A stretch of 22,895 nucleotides of DNA from Ottowia sp. (GTDB lineage Bacteria > Pseudomonadota > Gammaproteobacteria > Burkholderiales > Burkholderiaceae_C). The notes under the pieces are model-generated. The model ran no database searches. It saw only the letters and a list, made by a program, of their open reading frames with translations, and was not told the origin of the DNA. The DNA is taken from NCBI GenBank assembly GCA_023228705.1, contig JALOAS010000050.1:1-22895 (forward strand), read 5' to 3'. Shown here piece after piece: positions 15,654 to 22,895 of the stretch; the stretch's first letter is position 1; every line of letters begins with the position of its first letter. The translations under genes were made by a program, and so were the position numbers.

Positions 15654-15840
15654 ACGGGTGTGCGCCAAACGATCTGGTGTGGAGGCCAGCCCCCTCGCCG
15701 ATGGGATGGTTGCTGCGCACTGGACGAGCGTTGAGCGTTGAGCGGGGTGGGCACACGCTGGACGCTCAACGCCTGACGTCAAACCTTCATCAGCCGCCGC
15801 AGGCGGCTTTCATACAAGGCCCGCAAGGGCCGAGGTCATC

Positions 15841-15902
15841 CGTCATCCGTCATCCGTCATCCGTCATCCGTCTATCCGTCATCCGTCATCCGTCATCCGT
15901 CA
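15841..15902. repeat. tandem heptamer CGTCATC
   Basis: There are seven perfect CGTCATC units and one eight-base variant (15869-15876), ending in a partial unit that contains the stop codon of the neighbouring minus-strand gene. The array extends the right inverted end of the intergenic element and probably arose by slippage, since the end repeat itself holds two such units. Confidence 0.95.
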
Positions 15903-16859
15903 CGCGCGCTGCAGGTCCAGCACCGGCCCTGCGGGCACGATGCCGTTGGGGTTGATGGTCGGGTGGCTGCGGTAGTAGTGCTGCTTGATGTGGTCAAAAT
16001 CCACGGTCGCGGCCACGCCCGGCCACTGATACAGCTCGCGCGTGTGGCGCCACAGGTTGGGGTAGTCGACCAGCCGCCGCAGGTTGCACTTGAAGTGGCC
16101 GTGATAGACGCTGTCAAAACGGATGAGCGTGGTGAAGAGGCGCCAGTCGGCCTCGGTGACGCGGTCCCCCACCAGCCAGCGCTGGCGGCCCAGGCGGTGT
16201 TCCAGCTTGTCCAGGCATGCAAACAGCGCCTTCACCTCCCGCTCGTAGACGTCTTGCGCGGTGGCAAAGCCGGCCTTGTACACGCCGTTGTTGACGGCGT
16301 CGTAGACCTCGGCGTTGAGGGCGTCTATCTCGGCCAGCAGCTCGCTGGGCGCGTAATCGCCCTCTTTGGCACCCACCCCGTCAAAGGCTGAATTGAGCAT
16401 GCGCATGAGTTCGGACGACTCGTTGCTGACGATGGTGTCCTGTTTCAGATCCCACAGCGCGGGCACGGTGACGCGGCCGCTGTAATCAGGCCTGGCGCGC
16501 GTGTACAGCTGGTGCAGGTAGCGGGCGTCCATGACCGGGTCGGCCACGACGCCTGGCGCCGGCTCGAAGGTCCAGCCGTTTTCGCCCATATACGGGTTGA
16601 CGACCGAGACCCCGATCATGTCCTGCAGCCCCTTGAGCGCGCGCATGATGAGCACGCGGCTGGCCCAGGGGCAGGCCAGCGACACGTACAGGTGGTAGCG
16701 CCCCGGCTCGGCCTTGAATCCGCCCTGGCCGCTGGGCCCGGCGCTGCCGTCGGCCGTGACCCAGTTTCTGAACGGCGCCTCGCTGCGCTCAAAGCGCCCG
16801 CCGGTGCTGTCCGTGTCGTACCACTTGTCCTGCCATTTTCCCTTGACCAAAAGTCCCAT
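15900..16859 (-). CDS. S-glutathionyl-(chloro)hydroquinone reductase, xi-class GST
   Basis: The 319-residue protein reduces glutathionyl-quinone conjugates with glutathione (YqjG/PcpF type, cytosolic). The redox site is ACPWASR with catalytic C63, inside the long N-terminal thioredoxin-like domain. Xi-class marks follow: NPYMGENGWTF at about 93-103, YLHQLYTRARPDYSGRVTVPALWD at about 118-141, NESSELMRM at about 149-157, and the C-terminal helical domain ending with NPNGIVPAGP near 305-314. The start at 16859 is supported by an AAGGAA ribosome-binding site and the family-typical beginning; the open frame extends upstream without homology. The stop codon lies in the CGTCATC repeat of the intergenic element. 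Confidence 0.93.
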   Translation of the reverse strand: MGLLVKGKWQDKWYDTDSTGGRFERSEAPFRNWVTADGSAGPSGQGGFKAEPGRYHLYVSLACPWASRVLIMRALKGLQDMIGVSVVNPYMGENGWTFEPAPGVVADPVMDARYLHQLYTRARPDYSGRVTVPALWDLKQDTIVSNESSELMRMLNSAFDGVGAKEGDYAPSELLAEIDALNAEVYDAVNNGVYKAGFATAQDVYEREVKALFACLDKLEHRLGRQRWLVGDRVTEADWRLFTTLIRFDSVYHGHFKCNLRRLVDYPNLWRHTRELYQWPGVAATVDFDHIKQHYYRSHPTINPNGIVPAGPVLDLQRA

Positions 16860-16993
16860 GTCTGTTCCTTGAAGGTTGAATGCGTGAGAAACGCTGCACA
16901 ACGCCCTTGCGGCAGGTTGTGCCGGAGTTCCCCTGTCTGTGGCCGGCGGCTGGCCGGGCCGGTCCGGTGTTCCGGTGTTTGCCCCGTCGTGCC

Positions 16994-18058
16994 CTATCCC
17001 AGCAGGGCGTCCAGGTCGAGCGTGGAGTTCCTGCCGATCTGCTCGAAGTTGTCGTCCAGCCAGTGTTTGGCCGCTTCGTAGCCGCGATCGTGCAGCAGCT
17101 TCAAAAATGCCCACTCGGCGTTGAGCTTGCTCGATGCATCCAGCCCGCGCAGCGCCACCGCGCCGTCTATGCGGTGGATGTGCATGTGCTTGTAACGCAC
17201 GCTATCCAGATGGCCGGCCGCCAGCTGCCGCGCCACGAAGCGGATCGCGCGCAGCTCGGCGAGCAGACTGGCGTTGAAGGTGATCTCGTTGACACGGTCG
17301 AGGATGTCACGCGCGCGCCGGGGCACGTCCGGCCGCTCGGTGGGGTTGATCTGCACGATCAAAATGTCGCACGTGTCGGTGTTGTAGATCAGCGGATGCA
17401 GCGCCGGGTTGCCGCTGTAACCGCCGTCCCAGAATGCTTCGCCGTCTATCTCCACGGCCTTGTACAGCTGCGGCAGGCAGGCCGACGCCATGACCGCGGC
17501 CGGCGACAGCTGCGCATTGGTAAACGTGCGCACGCGCCCCGTGCGAACGCTGGTGGCCGGGATGAACAGGCGAACGGCCGAGCAGGCCCGCACCAGCCCA
17601 AAGTCCACCTGCTCGGCCAGAAAGTCCTGCAGCGGGTTGAGGTCGAGCGGGTTGAAATCGTAGGGTGACGCCATGCGGCTGACCATGTCCATCATGAGGT
17701 AGCCCGGCGAACTGTTCAGGCTCCAGCTGCCGGTCAGCCGGCTCCACAAGCTGCGCCGCAACGGGCTCATGCTGGCGGCACGGCTGGTCGCCGACCAGAA
17801 TTCGCGCAGCGCATCGCGCGCGCCCTGGTTGCCCCCTTTTTCATAACCGGCAACCAGCACCACCGCGTTCATGGCGCCGGCGCTGGTGCCGCTGATCGCG
17901 CCAATATGGATGCGCCCGTCTTCCAGCAACCGGTCGAGCACGCCCCAGGTAAAGGCACCGTGCGCGCCGCCGCCCTGCAGCGCCAGGCTGATGGGCTTGG
18001 GCTGGGTGCGCTGCCGGCCGTTGCTGCGCGCTGCAGGTTTCGTGGCGGTTTCTTTCAT
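16994..18058 (-). CDS. patatin-like phospholipase
   Basis: The 354-residue lipid acyl hydrolase has the patatin catalytic set: oxyanion loop GGGAHG at 29-34, nucleophile elbow GTSAG with S59, and the dyad aspartate D211 in DGG (211-213). No signal peptide is evident; the first 22 residues are basic and polar, so it is probably cytosolic or peripheral to the membrane. It resembles bacterial patatin-like proteins of about 350-400 residues often found in PHA-producing proteobacteria. The start at 18058 puts the oxyanion loop near residue 30, as usual; upstream frame belongs to wrbA in another frame. It follows wrbA with a 58-base gap and may be cotranscribed with it. Confidence 0.88.
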   Translation of the reverse strand: MKETATKPAARSNGRQRTQPKPISLALQGGGAHGAFTWGVLDRLLEDGRIHIGAISGTSAGAMNAVVLVAGYEKGGNQGARDALREFWSATSRAASMSPLRRSLWSRLTGSWSLNSSPGYLMMDMVSRMASPYDFNPLDLNPLQDFLAEQVDFGLVRACSAVRLFIPATSVRTGRVRTFTNAQLSPAAVMASACLPQLYKAVEIDGEAFWDGGYSGNPALHPLIYNTDTCDILIVQINPTERPDVPRRARDILDRVNEITFNASLLAELRAIRFVARQLAAGHLDSVRYKHMHIHRIDGAVALRGLDASSKLNAEWAFLKLLHDRGYEAAKHWLDDNFEQIGRNSTLDLDALLG

Positions 18059-18116
18059 GGTGCGGCCGTGCCCGGTGCGCGGCTGGCCCACCGCTGCTGC
18101 GCCGGGCCGCCGCCGC

Positions 18117-18719
18117 TCACGAGGCGATCTTGCCGGCAAACTCGACCAGGCGCCTGGCCTGGTGGCGGATCGACGCCAGCAGTTCGTCGCTGACCGGATT
18201 GTCATCGTTGGCCGTGGCACTGGCACCGTAGGGGTTGCCACCAGAGGCGTAGATTCCCGGATCGGTGTAGCCCGGCGGCACGATGATGGCGCCCCAGTGG
18301 ATGAAGGTGGCGTACATGCCCAGCAGCGTCACTTCCTGGCCACCGTGCATGTTCATGGAGCTGCTCATGGCCGATGCTGCCTTGTTGCTGAGCTTGCCCT
18401 CGGACCATATGGGACCCAGCGTGTCGATGAACGCCCGCATCTGGCTGGCCATGGTGCCAAAACGCGTGGGCGCGCTGAACAAGTAGGCGTTGGCCCACGT
18501 CATGTCGTCGGTGCTGACCACCGGAACGTCGGCCGTGGCCCTGGCGTGCGCCGCCCACGTCTCCACGCCGGCCACGACGTCCTGCGGCGCGGTCTCGGGC
18601 ACCTTGCGCAGGCGCACCTCGGCGCCGGCCGCCTCGGCCGCTTCGGCAGCGGCCTTGGCCATGGCGTGGTTGGTGCCATAGGTGCTGTAGTAAACAATGG
18701 CGAGCTTGGCTTGACTCAT
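18117..18719 (-). CDS. wrbA: WrbA-like NAD(P)H:quinone oxidoreductase
   Basis: The 200-residue flavodoxin-fold protein is WrbA, a tetrameric FMN enzyme that reduces quinones by two electrons and protects from redox stress. The phosphate-binding loop YYSTYGTNHAMA is at 10-21. The family stretch SAPTRFGTMASQMRAFID, the GGQEVTLL stretch and the YGAS region near 175 are all present. An AAGGAAAAAA Shine-Dalgarno precedes the ATG. Upstream lie 71 bases and then the simple copy of the inverted-repeat element, so the promoter is probably in or near that element. Together with the glutathionyl-hydroquinone reductase two genes downstream, this is a small quinone-handling neighbourhood. Confidence 0.95.
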   Translation of the reverse strand: MSQAKLAIVYYSTYGTNHAMAKAAAEAAEAAGAEVRLRKVPETAPQDVVAGVETWAAHARATADVPVVSTDDMTWANAYLFSAPTRFGTMASQMRAFIDTLGPIWSEGKLSNKAASAMSSSMNMHGGQEVTLLGMYATFIHWGAIIVPPGYTDPGIYASGGNPYGASATANDDNPVSDELLASIRHQARRLVEFAGKIAS

Positions 18720-18790
18720 GGATTTTTTCCTTGTGATGGGGTGGGGGTTTGTTCAAAACCACACTGGATTAGAAACGATGCTCAGGGCGC

Positions 18791-18942
18791 ATGACGGATG
18801 ACCTCGCTGACGCCTTGATGAGAGGTTGAGCGTATTGCGTTGTGCGTTGAGCGTGATGGGGCACCCGCTTTACGCCAGACCGTCATCAGCCGCCGCAGGC
18901 GGCTTTCATTAAAGGCCCGCAAGGGCCGGGGTCATCTGTCAT
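18791..18942. repeat. inverted-repeat intergenic element, simple copy (about 152 bp)
   Basis: The left end ATGACGGATGACCTCG (18791-18806) pairs with the right end CGGGGTCATCTGTCAT (18927-18942) at 14 of 16 positions. The interior has a GTTGAGCG-rich part, a diverged GGGCACCCGCTT block, the GCCGCCGCAGGCGGC palindrome (core 18877-18904) and the GGCCCGCAAGGGCC hairpin, in the same order as in the compound element at 15281-15902. No open reading frame of note exists inside, so it would be non-autonomous if mobile. Confidence 0.85.
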
Positions 18943-19210
18943 CCGGTGAACTGACGATACTTGATGAGCAGGAAGCCATGAGGTTAACATTTATATTTGT
19001 GGTTGTTAAATACAAATAATCGCGGATATCTATCTATTTCTTTCATATCTTGCACCAAAAGATGGCCCTCATGTGCAACGCCATGCGACCCGGCCACCGG
19101 CTCCGCCGGCAATTCCGCGCTGTGTTAAAACCAATGGCCGCCACTGGTACGGTCTGGCAAGCAATCGTTCAAACCCGGGTTTTCAAATGACGACATCCAG
19201 AAAAGAAGAC
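18943..19210. other. AT-rich leader region with inverted repeat and candidate promoter
   Basis: This gene-free stretch lies between the repeat element and the MaoC-like gene. Bases 18975-19070 are strikingly AT-rich for this window. It contains the inverted repeat TATTTGT/ACAAATA (18994-19000 and 19012-19018, 11-base spacer). A candidate sigma-70 promoter reading rightward overlaps it: TTGTTA (19003-19008) and TATCTA (19027-19032), 18 bases apart. The leader to the MaoC-like start would be about 170 bases. No small gene is convincing. Confidence 0.5.
19003..19032 (+). promoter_or_regulatory. candidate promoter of the MaoC-like gene, overlapping an operator-like inverted repeat
   Basis: TTGTTA and TATCTA are spaced by 18 bases, and the -35 lies inside the loop of the TATTTGT/ACAAATA inverted repeat. 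A repressor or activator site is plausible; this is read from sequence alone. Confidence 0.35.
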
Positions 19211-19687
19211 ATGATCAAGTACTACTGGGAAGACCTGACCGTGGGCAGCGTCTGGGACGTGGGCGAGATCCGGGTCGAGCGCCAGGAGGTGCTGGACTTT
19301 GCACGCCGCTACGACCCGCAGCCGTTTCACGTGGACGACGAGGCTGCGGCCCGCTCACCGGTGTTCGGGCGGCTGGCCGCCAGCGGCTGGCACACCTGTG
19401 CCATGGCCATGGGCCAGTACGTGCGCGAGTTCCTGAACCGGGCAGACAGCATGGGATCGCCCGGCGTCGAGCAGATCAAGTGGCTCCGGCCCGTCTACCC
19501 CGGCGACACGCTGCGCATGCGCCTGCGCGTGACCGACGCGCGTCCGATGGCATCCAGACCGAACATCGGCCTGGTGCGGTCGGTGTGGGAGCTGCACAAC
19601 CAGGACGACGTGCAGGTGCTGTCGCTGGACGCCTGGGGCATGTTTGGCAGGCGCGCCGCGGACCCCACCGAGCCGTCCGCCGGATGA
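19211..19687 (+). CDS. MaoC-like hot-dog-fold dehydratase
   Basis: The 158-residue protein belongs to the MaoC/(R)-specific enoyl-CoA hydratase group. The hydratase motif FARRYDPQPFHVDDEAA at 30-46 carries the expected catalytic D35 and H40, and it is followed by GRLAASGWHT at 53-62, typical for the fold. These enzymes hydrate trans-2-enoyl-CoA in fatty acid, PHA or branched-acid metabolism; the exact substrate cannot be read. I chose ATG 19211 because the family usually begins with a KYYEDL-like stretch; ATG 19187 in frame would add eight residues (MTTSRKED). The gene stands alone on the plus strand behind a long AT-rich leader and converges with a methyltransferase gene. Confidence 0.88.
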   Translation: MIKYYWEDLTVGSVWDVGEIRVERQEVLDFARRYDPQPFHVDDEAAARSPVFGRLAASGWHTCAMAMGQYVREFLNRADSMGSPGVEQIKWLRPVYPGDTLRMRLRVTDARPMASRPNIGLVRSVWELHNQDDVQVLSLDAWGMFGRRAADPTEPSAG

Positions 19688-19706
19688 CCGGCTCGGCCGG
19701 CCGCGG

Positions 19707-20351
19707 TCAGCCTGCCTGCGGCTTGTCGGCCACGGCAAGGAAGATGGGATAGCGGGCCACGCTGCCGTCCGCGTTGCTGCGCTCGACGGTCCACGCCGTG
19801 CTGAAGCTCACGTTGACCAGGCCAGCGTCACGCAGCCACTGCCCCAGGACACCGCGGTCAAAGCCATGGTGCGCCACGCCCTCGATGGCGCCGTGAAAGC
19901 TGCCGTCCTCCGTGTCCAGGTCGGCCAGCGCGACGCGCCCGCCAGGGTTCAGGTGCGCTGCCAGCTTGCGCAGCAGCGCCGGAACGTCCTGCACGTGGTG
20001 CAGCGTCAGCGCGCTGTAGATGAGGTCGTAGTGGCCCAGCGGCACATCGACGACGTTGCCCTGCACCGCGTCCACGTTGTCCAGCCCCTTGCGCGCGCAC
20101 TTGCCGCGCAGCACGTCCAGCATGCCCGCCGAGCCGTCCAGCGCGGTGAGATGGCGCACGCGCGGCGCCATGATCAGCGTGGCCAGCCCGGTGCCCGCGC
20201 CAAACTCAAGCACCACCTCGTGCCCCTGCGGCGCCAGCGCGTCGCGGATCGCGCGCGCGACCTTTTGCGCCATGCGCACGTGCGCCGCATCCTGGTCCCA
20301 CTGCGGAGCCAGGGTGTCGAAGCGCTGGACGTTGGCCTGATCGTGGTTCAT
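19707..20351 (-). CDS. class I SAM-dependent methyltransferase (UbiE-like fold)
   Basis: The 214-residue protein has a standard Rossmann methyltransferase core: motif I VLEFGAGTGLAT at about 47-58, the acidic loop LTALDGS at about 68-74, the YDLIYSALTLHHV stretch at about 108-120, and the LNPGGRVALADLD strand. It belongs to the broad Methyltransf_11/25 group of small-molecule methyltransferases; the substrate cannot be predicted. The start at 20351 has a GGAG about ten bases upstream and gives the common short N-terminal helix before motif I. It is divergent from the sirtuin gene (164-base shared upstream region) and converges with the MaoC-like gene. Confidence 0.87.
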   Translation of the reverse strand: MNHDQANVQRFDTLAPQWDQDAAHVRMAQKVARAIRDALAPQGHEVVLEFGAGTGLATLIMAPRVRHLTALDGSAGMLDVLRGKCARKGLDNVDAVQGNVVDVPLGHYDLIYSALTLHHVQDVPALLRKLAAHLNPGGRVALADLDTEDGSFHGAIEGVAHHGFDRGVLGQWLRDAGLVNVSFSTAWTVERSNADGSVARYPIFLAVADKPQAG

Positions 20352-20515
20352 GCGTGAGACTCCATACGTCCGCCTGCCTGGGGCGGAACCTGCCTGCATG
20401 TTGCCACGTTGTCGCGGACCGGCGGGCCGCTGCGGCCAAAGACCGGCGTGCCAGCGCGGCCTTGGCCGCACATCGTCCCCGTGGCTGCCGGCGCTATAGT
20501 TGGATGGTGAACCCC

Positions 20516-21361
20516 ATGGATCCCCAGGTTTTTGCGCTTGCCCAATGGGCGCGACGGCACGCGCCCGTGGCGGTGCTCACCGGTGCGGGCGTCAGCACGG
20601 CCTCCGGCATCCCGGACTACCGGGACGCCGACGGGCAGTGGAAGCGCAGCGCGCCGATCAAGCACCAGGCGTTCATGGGCAGCGCGGCGGTGCGCCAGCG
20701 TTACTGGGCGCGCAGCATGGCCGGCTGGCCGGTCTTTACCGCAGCGCAGCCCAATGCCGCGCACCGGGCGCTGGCTGCCCTGCAGCGGCAGCGCGTCGTG
20801 GGCCCCATCATCACGCAGAACGTCGACCGCCTGCACCAGCGCGCCGGCAGCAGCCAGGTGCTGGACCTGCACGGCCGGCTGGACCGGGTCATCTGCATGC
20901 GCTGCGGTGCGTACCAGGACCGCGACACCATGCAGGCGTGGCTCGAGGAGCGCAACCCCGGCTGGCGCACCTGGACCGAGCAGGTCGCGCCCGATGGCGA
21001 TGCAGACATAGACGACGCCGACTTTGCCGCGTTCCGCGTGCCGCCCTGCCCGCGCTGCGGCGGCGTGCTCAAGCCGGACGTGGTTTTTTACGGCGGCATG
21101 CTCGCGCCCGCGGTGCGGCAGGATGCGGAGCAGCGCGTGGTGCGGGCCGGCGCGCTCCTCATCGTGGGCTCGTCCATCATGATCGGGTCGGCGCACCGGC
21201 TGGTGCGCGTGGCGCTGGCGCAGCAGCGGCCCGTGGCCGCGATCAACCGCGGGCACACGCGCGTGGACGGGCTGCTGGCGCTGAAGCTGGACGGTGATTG
21301 CGCCCCGCTGCTGCAGGCACTGGCTGGCCAACTGCAGCCAGCGACTTCCACCCAGCCATGA
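20516..21361 (+). CDS. sirtuin, NAD-dependent protein deacylase
   Basis: The 281-residue protein is a Sir2 family enzyme that removes acyl groups from lysines with NAD. Visible motifs are GAGVSTASGIPDYR at 23-36, TQNVDRLH at 100-107, catalytic H119 in DLHG, a structural zinc site from C127, C130, C178 and C181, and GSS in the cofactor-binding end (about 217-219). The insertion between the cysteine pairs is rather long and acidic (DGDADIDDADF). ATG 20504 in frame would add four residues. A TATAGT hexamer at 20495-20500 resembles a -10 box, and if it is used the transcript begins after 20504, favouring 20516. The gene ends at a bidirectional terminator. Confidence 0.92.
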   Translation: MDPQVFALAQWARRHAPVAVLTGAGVSTASGIPDYRDADGQWKRSAPIKHQAFMGSAAVRQRYWARSMAGWPVFTAAQPNAAHRALAALQRQRVVGPIITQNVDRLHQRAGSSQVLDLHGRLDRVICMRCGAYQDRDTMQAWLEERNPGWRTWTEQVAPDGDADIDDADFAAFRVPPCPRCGGVLKPDVVFYGGMLAPAVRQDAEQRVVRAGALLIVGSSIMIGSAHRLVRVALAQQRPVAAINRGHTRVDGLLALKLDGDCAPLLQALAGQLQPATSTQP

Positions 21362-21365
21362 AAAA

Positions 21366-21388
21366 ACCGGCCACACGGGCCGGCTTTT
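21366..21388. terminator. bidirectional intrinsic terminator between the sirtuin gene and prpD
   Basis: CCGGCC (21367-21372) and GGCCGG (21378-21383) form a six-pair GC stem with a five-base loop. A T-run follows on the plus strand (21385-21388) and an A-run precedes it (21360-21366), which becomes T on the minus strand. It lies between two convergent stop codons, 21361 and 21411, and serves both. Confidence 0.85.
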
Positions 21389-21410
21389 CATGAAGGGTTA
21401 CTGCAGGCGG

Positions 21411-22862
21411 TCAGATCACGTACAGGTCCACGTACTCGTTGACCGGCATGGCCTCCAGCGCGGCCTGGTCCAGCGACACGTCCAGGATGCGCTTTTGCTG
21501 GCGCTCGGGGAACTGGCGCGCCAGGTTGATGCGGAACTTGTCCTCCAGCAGCGGGATGCCCTCGGCCCGGCGGCGCTTGTGGCCCACCGGGTATTCGCAG
21601 ACGATCTCGTCCAGAGTGCTGCCGTCGTTGAACTCCACCGTGAGCGCGTTGGCGATGGAGCGCTTCTCCGGGTCGTGGTAGTCCCTGGTGAACTGCGGGT
21701 CCTCGACGCAGACGATCTTGTCGCGCAGCGCGTCTATGCGCGGGTCTGACGCGACGTCGTCCTCGTAGTCGGACGCGGTCAGGCGGCCAAAGATGATGGG
21801 AACGGCAACCATGTACTGGATCGCGTGGTCGCGGTCAGCCGGGTTGTGCAGCGGACCCTTCTTGTCGATGATGCGGATGCAGGCCTCGTGCGTGCGGATG
21901 GTGATCTTCTTGATGTCGGCGTCGGTCTTGCCGGCTTCCTTCAGCTTGTCGTGGATCTGCATGGCGATCTCTACCGCGGTCTGCGAGTGGAACTCGGCAG
22001 GGAAGCTGATCTTGAACAGCACGTTTTCCATGACGTACGTGCCATAGGGCCGCTGGAACTTGAACTCCTGGCCCTTGAACGAGACGTCGTAGAAGCCCCA
22101 GGTCTTGGCCGTCAGCACCGAGGGGTAGCCCATCTCGCCGGTCCTGGCGATCAGCGCCAGGCGCACGGCGCGGCTGGTCGCGTCACCCGCGGCCCAGGAC
22201 TTGCGGCTGCCGGTGTTGGGCGCGTGGCGGTACGTGCGCAGGCTCTGCCCGTCGACCCAGGCCAGCGACAGCGCGTTGATCGCCTCGTCGCGCGACAGGC
22301 CCAGCAGCTGCGAGACCACGGCGGTCGATGCAATCTTGACCAGGATGACGTGGTCCAGCCCCACCTTGTTGAACGCGTTTTCCAGCGCGATGCAGCCCTG
22401 GACCTCGTGCGCCTTGATCATGGCCTCGAGCACGGCGCGCATGGTCAGCGGCGGCTTGCCTGCAGCCACTGCGGTGCGCGAGAGCCAGTCGGCCACGGCG
22501 AGGATGCCGCCCAGGTTGTCCGACGGGTGTCCCCACTCGGCCGCCAGCCAGGTGTCGTTGAAGTCCAGCCAGCGGATCATGGCGCCTATGTTGAACGCGG
22601 CCTGCACCGGGTCGAGCTGGAACTGCGTTCCCGGGACCTTCGCGCCGTGGGGCACGACGGTGCCGTGCACCACCGGGCCCAGCAGCTTGCGGCAGGCCGG
22701 GTAATCCAGCGCCTCCAGGCCGCAGCCCAGCGTATCGATGAGGCAGTTGCGCGCTGTATCCAGCGCCAGCTGGCTGTCTATCTGGTAGTCATAGACGTAG
22801 TCGACGATGTCAACCAGGACCTTGTCGGGATCGGGGCGGACGTTGGAGATGGTATTGGACAT
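21411..22862 (-). CDS. prpD: 2-methylcitrate dehydratase
   Basis: The 483-residue protein has the same length as E. coli PrpD and shares long stretches of it: NCLIDTLGCGLEALDYPAC, PGTQFQLDPVQAAFNIGAM, IRWLDFNDTWLAAEWGHP and SLAWVDGQSLRTYRHAPNT. It also has the C-terminal ending MPVNEYVDLYVI. It dehydrates 2-methylcitrate to 2-methyl-cis-aconitate in the methylcitrate cycle of propionate breakdown, in the cytosol. The start at 22862 gives the family-typical N-terminus; no good Shine-Dalgarno is visible in the 33 bases upstream that the window shows. Other prp genes, if present, lie beyond the right edge. The gene ends at the bidirectional terminator. Confidence 0.97.
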   Translation of the reverse strand: MSNTISNVRPDPDKVLVDIVDYVYDYQIDSQLALDTARNCLIDTLGCGLEALDYPACRKLLGPVVHGTVVPHGAKVPGTQFQLDPVQAAFNIGAMIRWLDFNDTWLAAEWGHPSDNLGGILAVADWLSRTAVAAGKPPLTMRAVLEAMIKAHEVQGCIALENAFNKVGLDHVILVKIASTAVVSQLLGLSRDEAINALSLAWVDGQSLRTYRHAPNTGSRKSWAAGDATSRAVRLALIARTGEMGYPSVLTAKTWGFYDVSFKGQEFKFQRPYGTYVMENVLFKISFPAEFHSQTAVEIAMQIHDKLKEAGKTDADIKKITIRTHEACIRIIDKKGPLHNPADRDHAIQYMVAVPIIFGRLTASDYEDDVASDPRIDALRDKIVCVEDPQFTRDYHDPEKRSIANALTVEFNDGSTLDEIVCEYPVGHKRRRAEGIPLLEDKFRINLARQFPERQQKRILDVSLDQAALEAMPVNEYVDLYVI

Positions 22863-22895
22863 GGTTCAACAAAAAACAAGAAGGCACGCGCGCCT

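Larger units (their letters stand above)
15281..15902. repeat. expanded inverted-repeat intergenic element (compound form)
   Basis: This stretch fills the gap between convergent tesA and the glutathionyl-hydroquinone reductase gene; no gene is present. Bases 15281-15300 and 15831-15850 are perfect 20-base inverted repeats (GGATGACGGATGACCTCG type). Inside are three copies of a core of about 28 bases containing the palindrome GCCGCCGCAGGCGGC (15393-15420, 15550-15577, 15781-15808). Each is preceded by GTTGAGCG-rich sequence and a GTGGGCACACGCTG block. Two copies are followed by a GGCCCGC-(A/G)-GGGCC hairpin and a right-end repeat (15601-15619, 15831-15850). The structure looks like one element that suffered tandem internal duplications. 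A simple copy occurs at 18791-18942. Confidence 0.85.

Noticed and set aside
14972..15769. Minus-strand open frame with a proline-threonine repeat
   Set aside because: The repeat is only the translation of the CGTTGG array, and the frame runs through tesA and intergenic repeats without a domain.
15393..15808. Possible CRISPR array
   Set aside because: The three repeated cores are unequally spaced, the intervening sequence is itself repetitive, and no cas gene is near.

Overview
The window is a GC-rich stretch of a bacterial chromosome. Its gene content (monomeric NADP-isocitrate dehydrogenase, PrpD close to the enterobacterial form, xi-class GST, MaoC hydratase, YbbA/YbbP/TesA locus) and base composition suggest a betaproteobacterium, most likely Burkholderiales/Comamonadaceae. 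That placement is inference from composition and protein character, not from a marker gene.

Layout: (1) 42-638, a TehB-like methyltransferase on the plus strand. (2) 692-7501, a minus-strand six-gene operon that looks like an anti-phage or anti-plasmid system. In transcription order it encodes a short N6-adenine methyltransferase-like protein without an NPPY motif, an ImmA/IrrE-type HExxH metallopeptidase, a DUF4411-type PIN toxin-like protein, a complete Eco57I-type methyltransferase, a 114-residue unknown protein, and an 859-residue GIY-YIG nuclease-superfamily 2 helicase. The first five genes are chained by 4-base ATGA overlaps. Directly upstream, ten bases after the icd stop, lies a 45-codon remnant of a RelE/ParE-type toxin. 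The 3' half of the Eco57I-type gene and the 114-aa gene are clearly AT-richer than the rest, which suggests an exchanged specificity cassette. (3) 7646-9883, monomeric isocitrate dehydrogenase from a TTG start. (4) 10035-11398, a translationally coupled pair: a uracil-DNA-glycosylase-like protein of uncertain function and a thioredoxin-fold protein with a CPYS site. (5) 11484-15295, the conserved ybbP/ybbA ABC operon with divergent tesA, whose start codons overlap inside a short palindrome. (6) 15281-15902, a repeat-filled intergenic region. (7) 15900-18719, glutathionyl-hydroquinone reductase, patatin-like lipase and WrbA, all on the minus strand. (8) 18720-19210, a second copy of the intergenic repeat plus an AT-rich putative promoter region. 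(9) 19211-22862, MaoC-like hydratase, a class I methyltransferase, a sirtuin, and PrpD behind a bidirectional terminator.

The two most interesting items are the operon at 692-7501, where restriction-modification-type genes are physically interleaved with a protease/PIN toxin-antitoxin-like pair, and an intergenic inverted-repeat element of about 150 bp. The element appears once in simple form (18791-18942) and once as an expanded, internally duplicated form (15281-15902) whose ends supply the stop codons of the two flanking genes.
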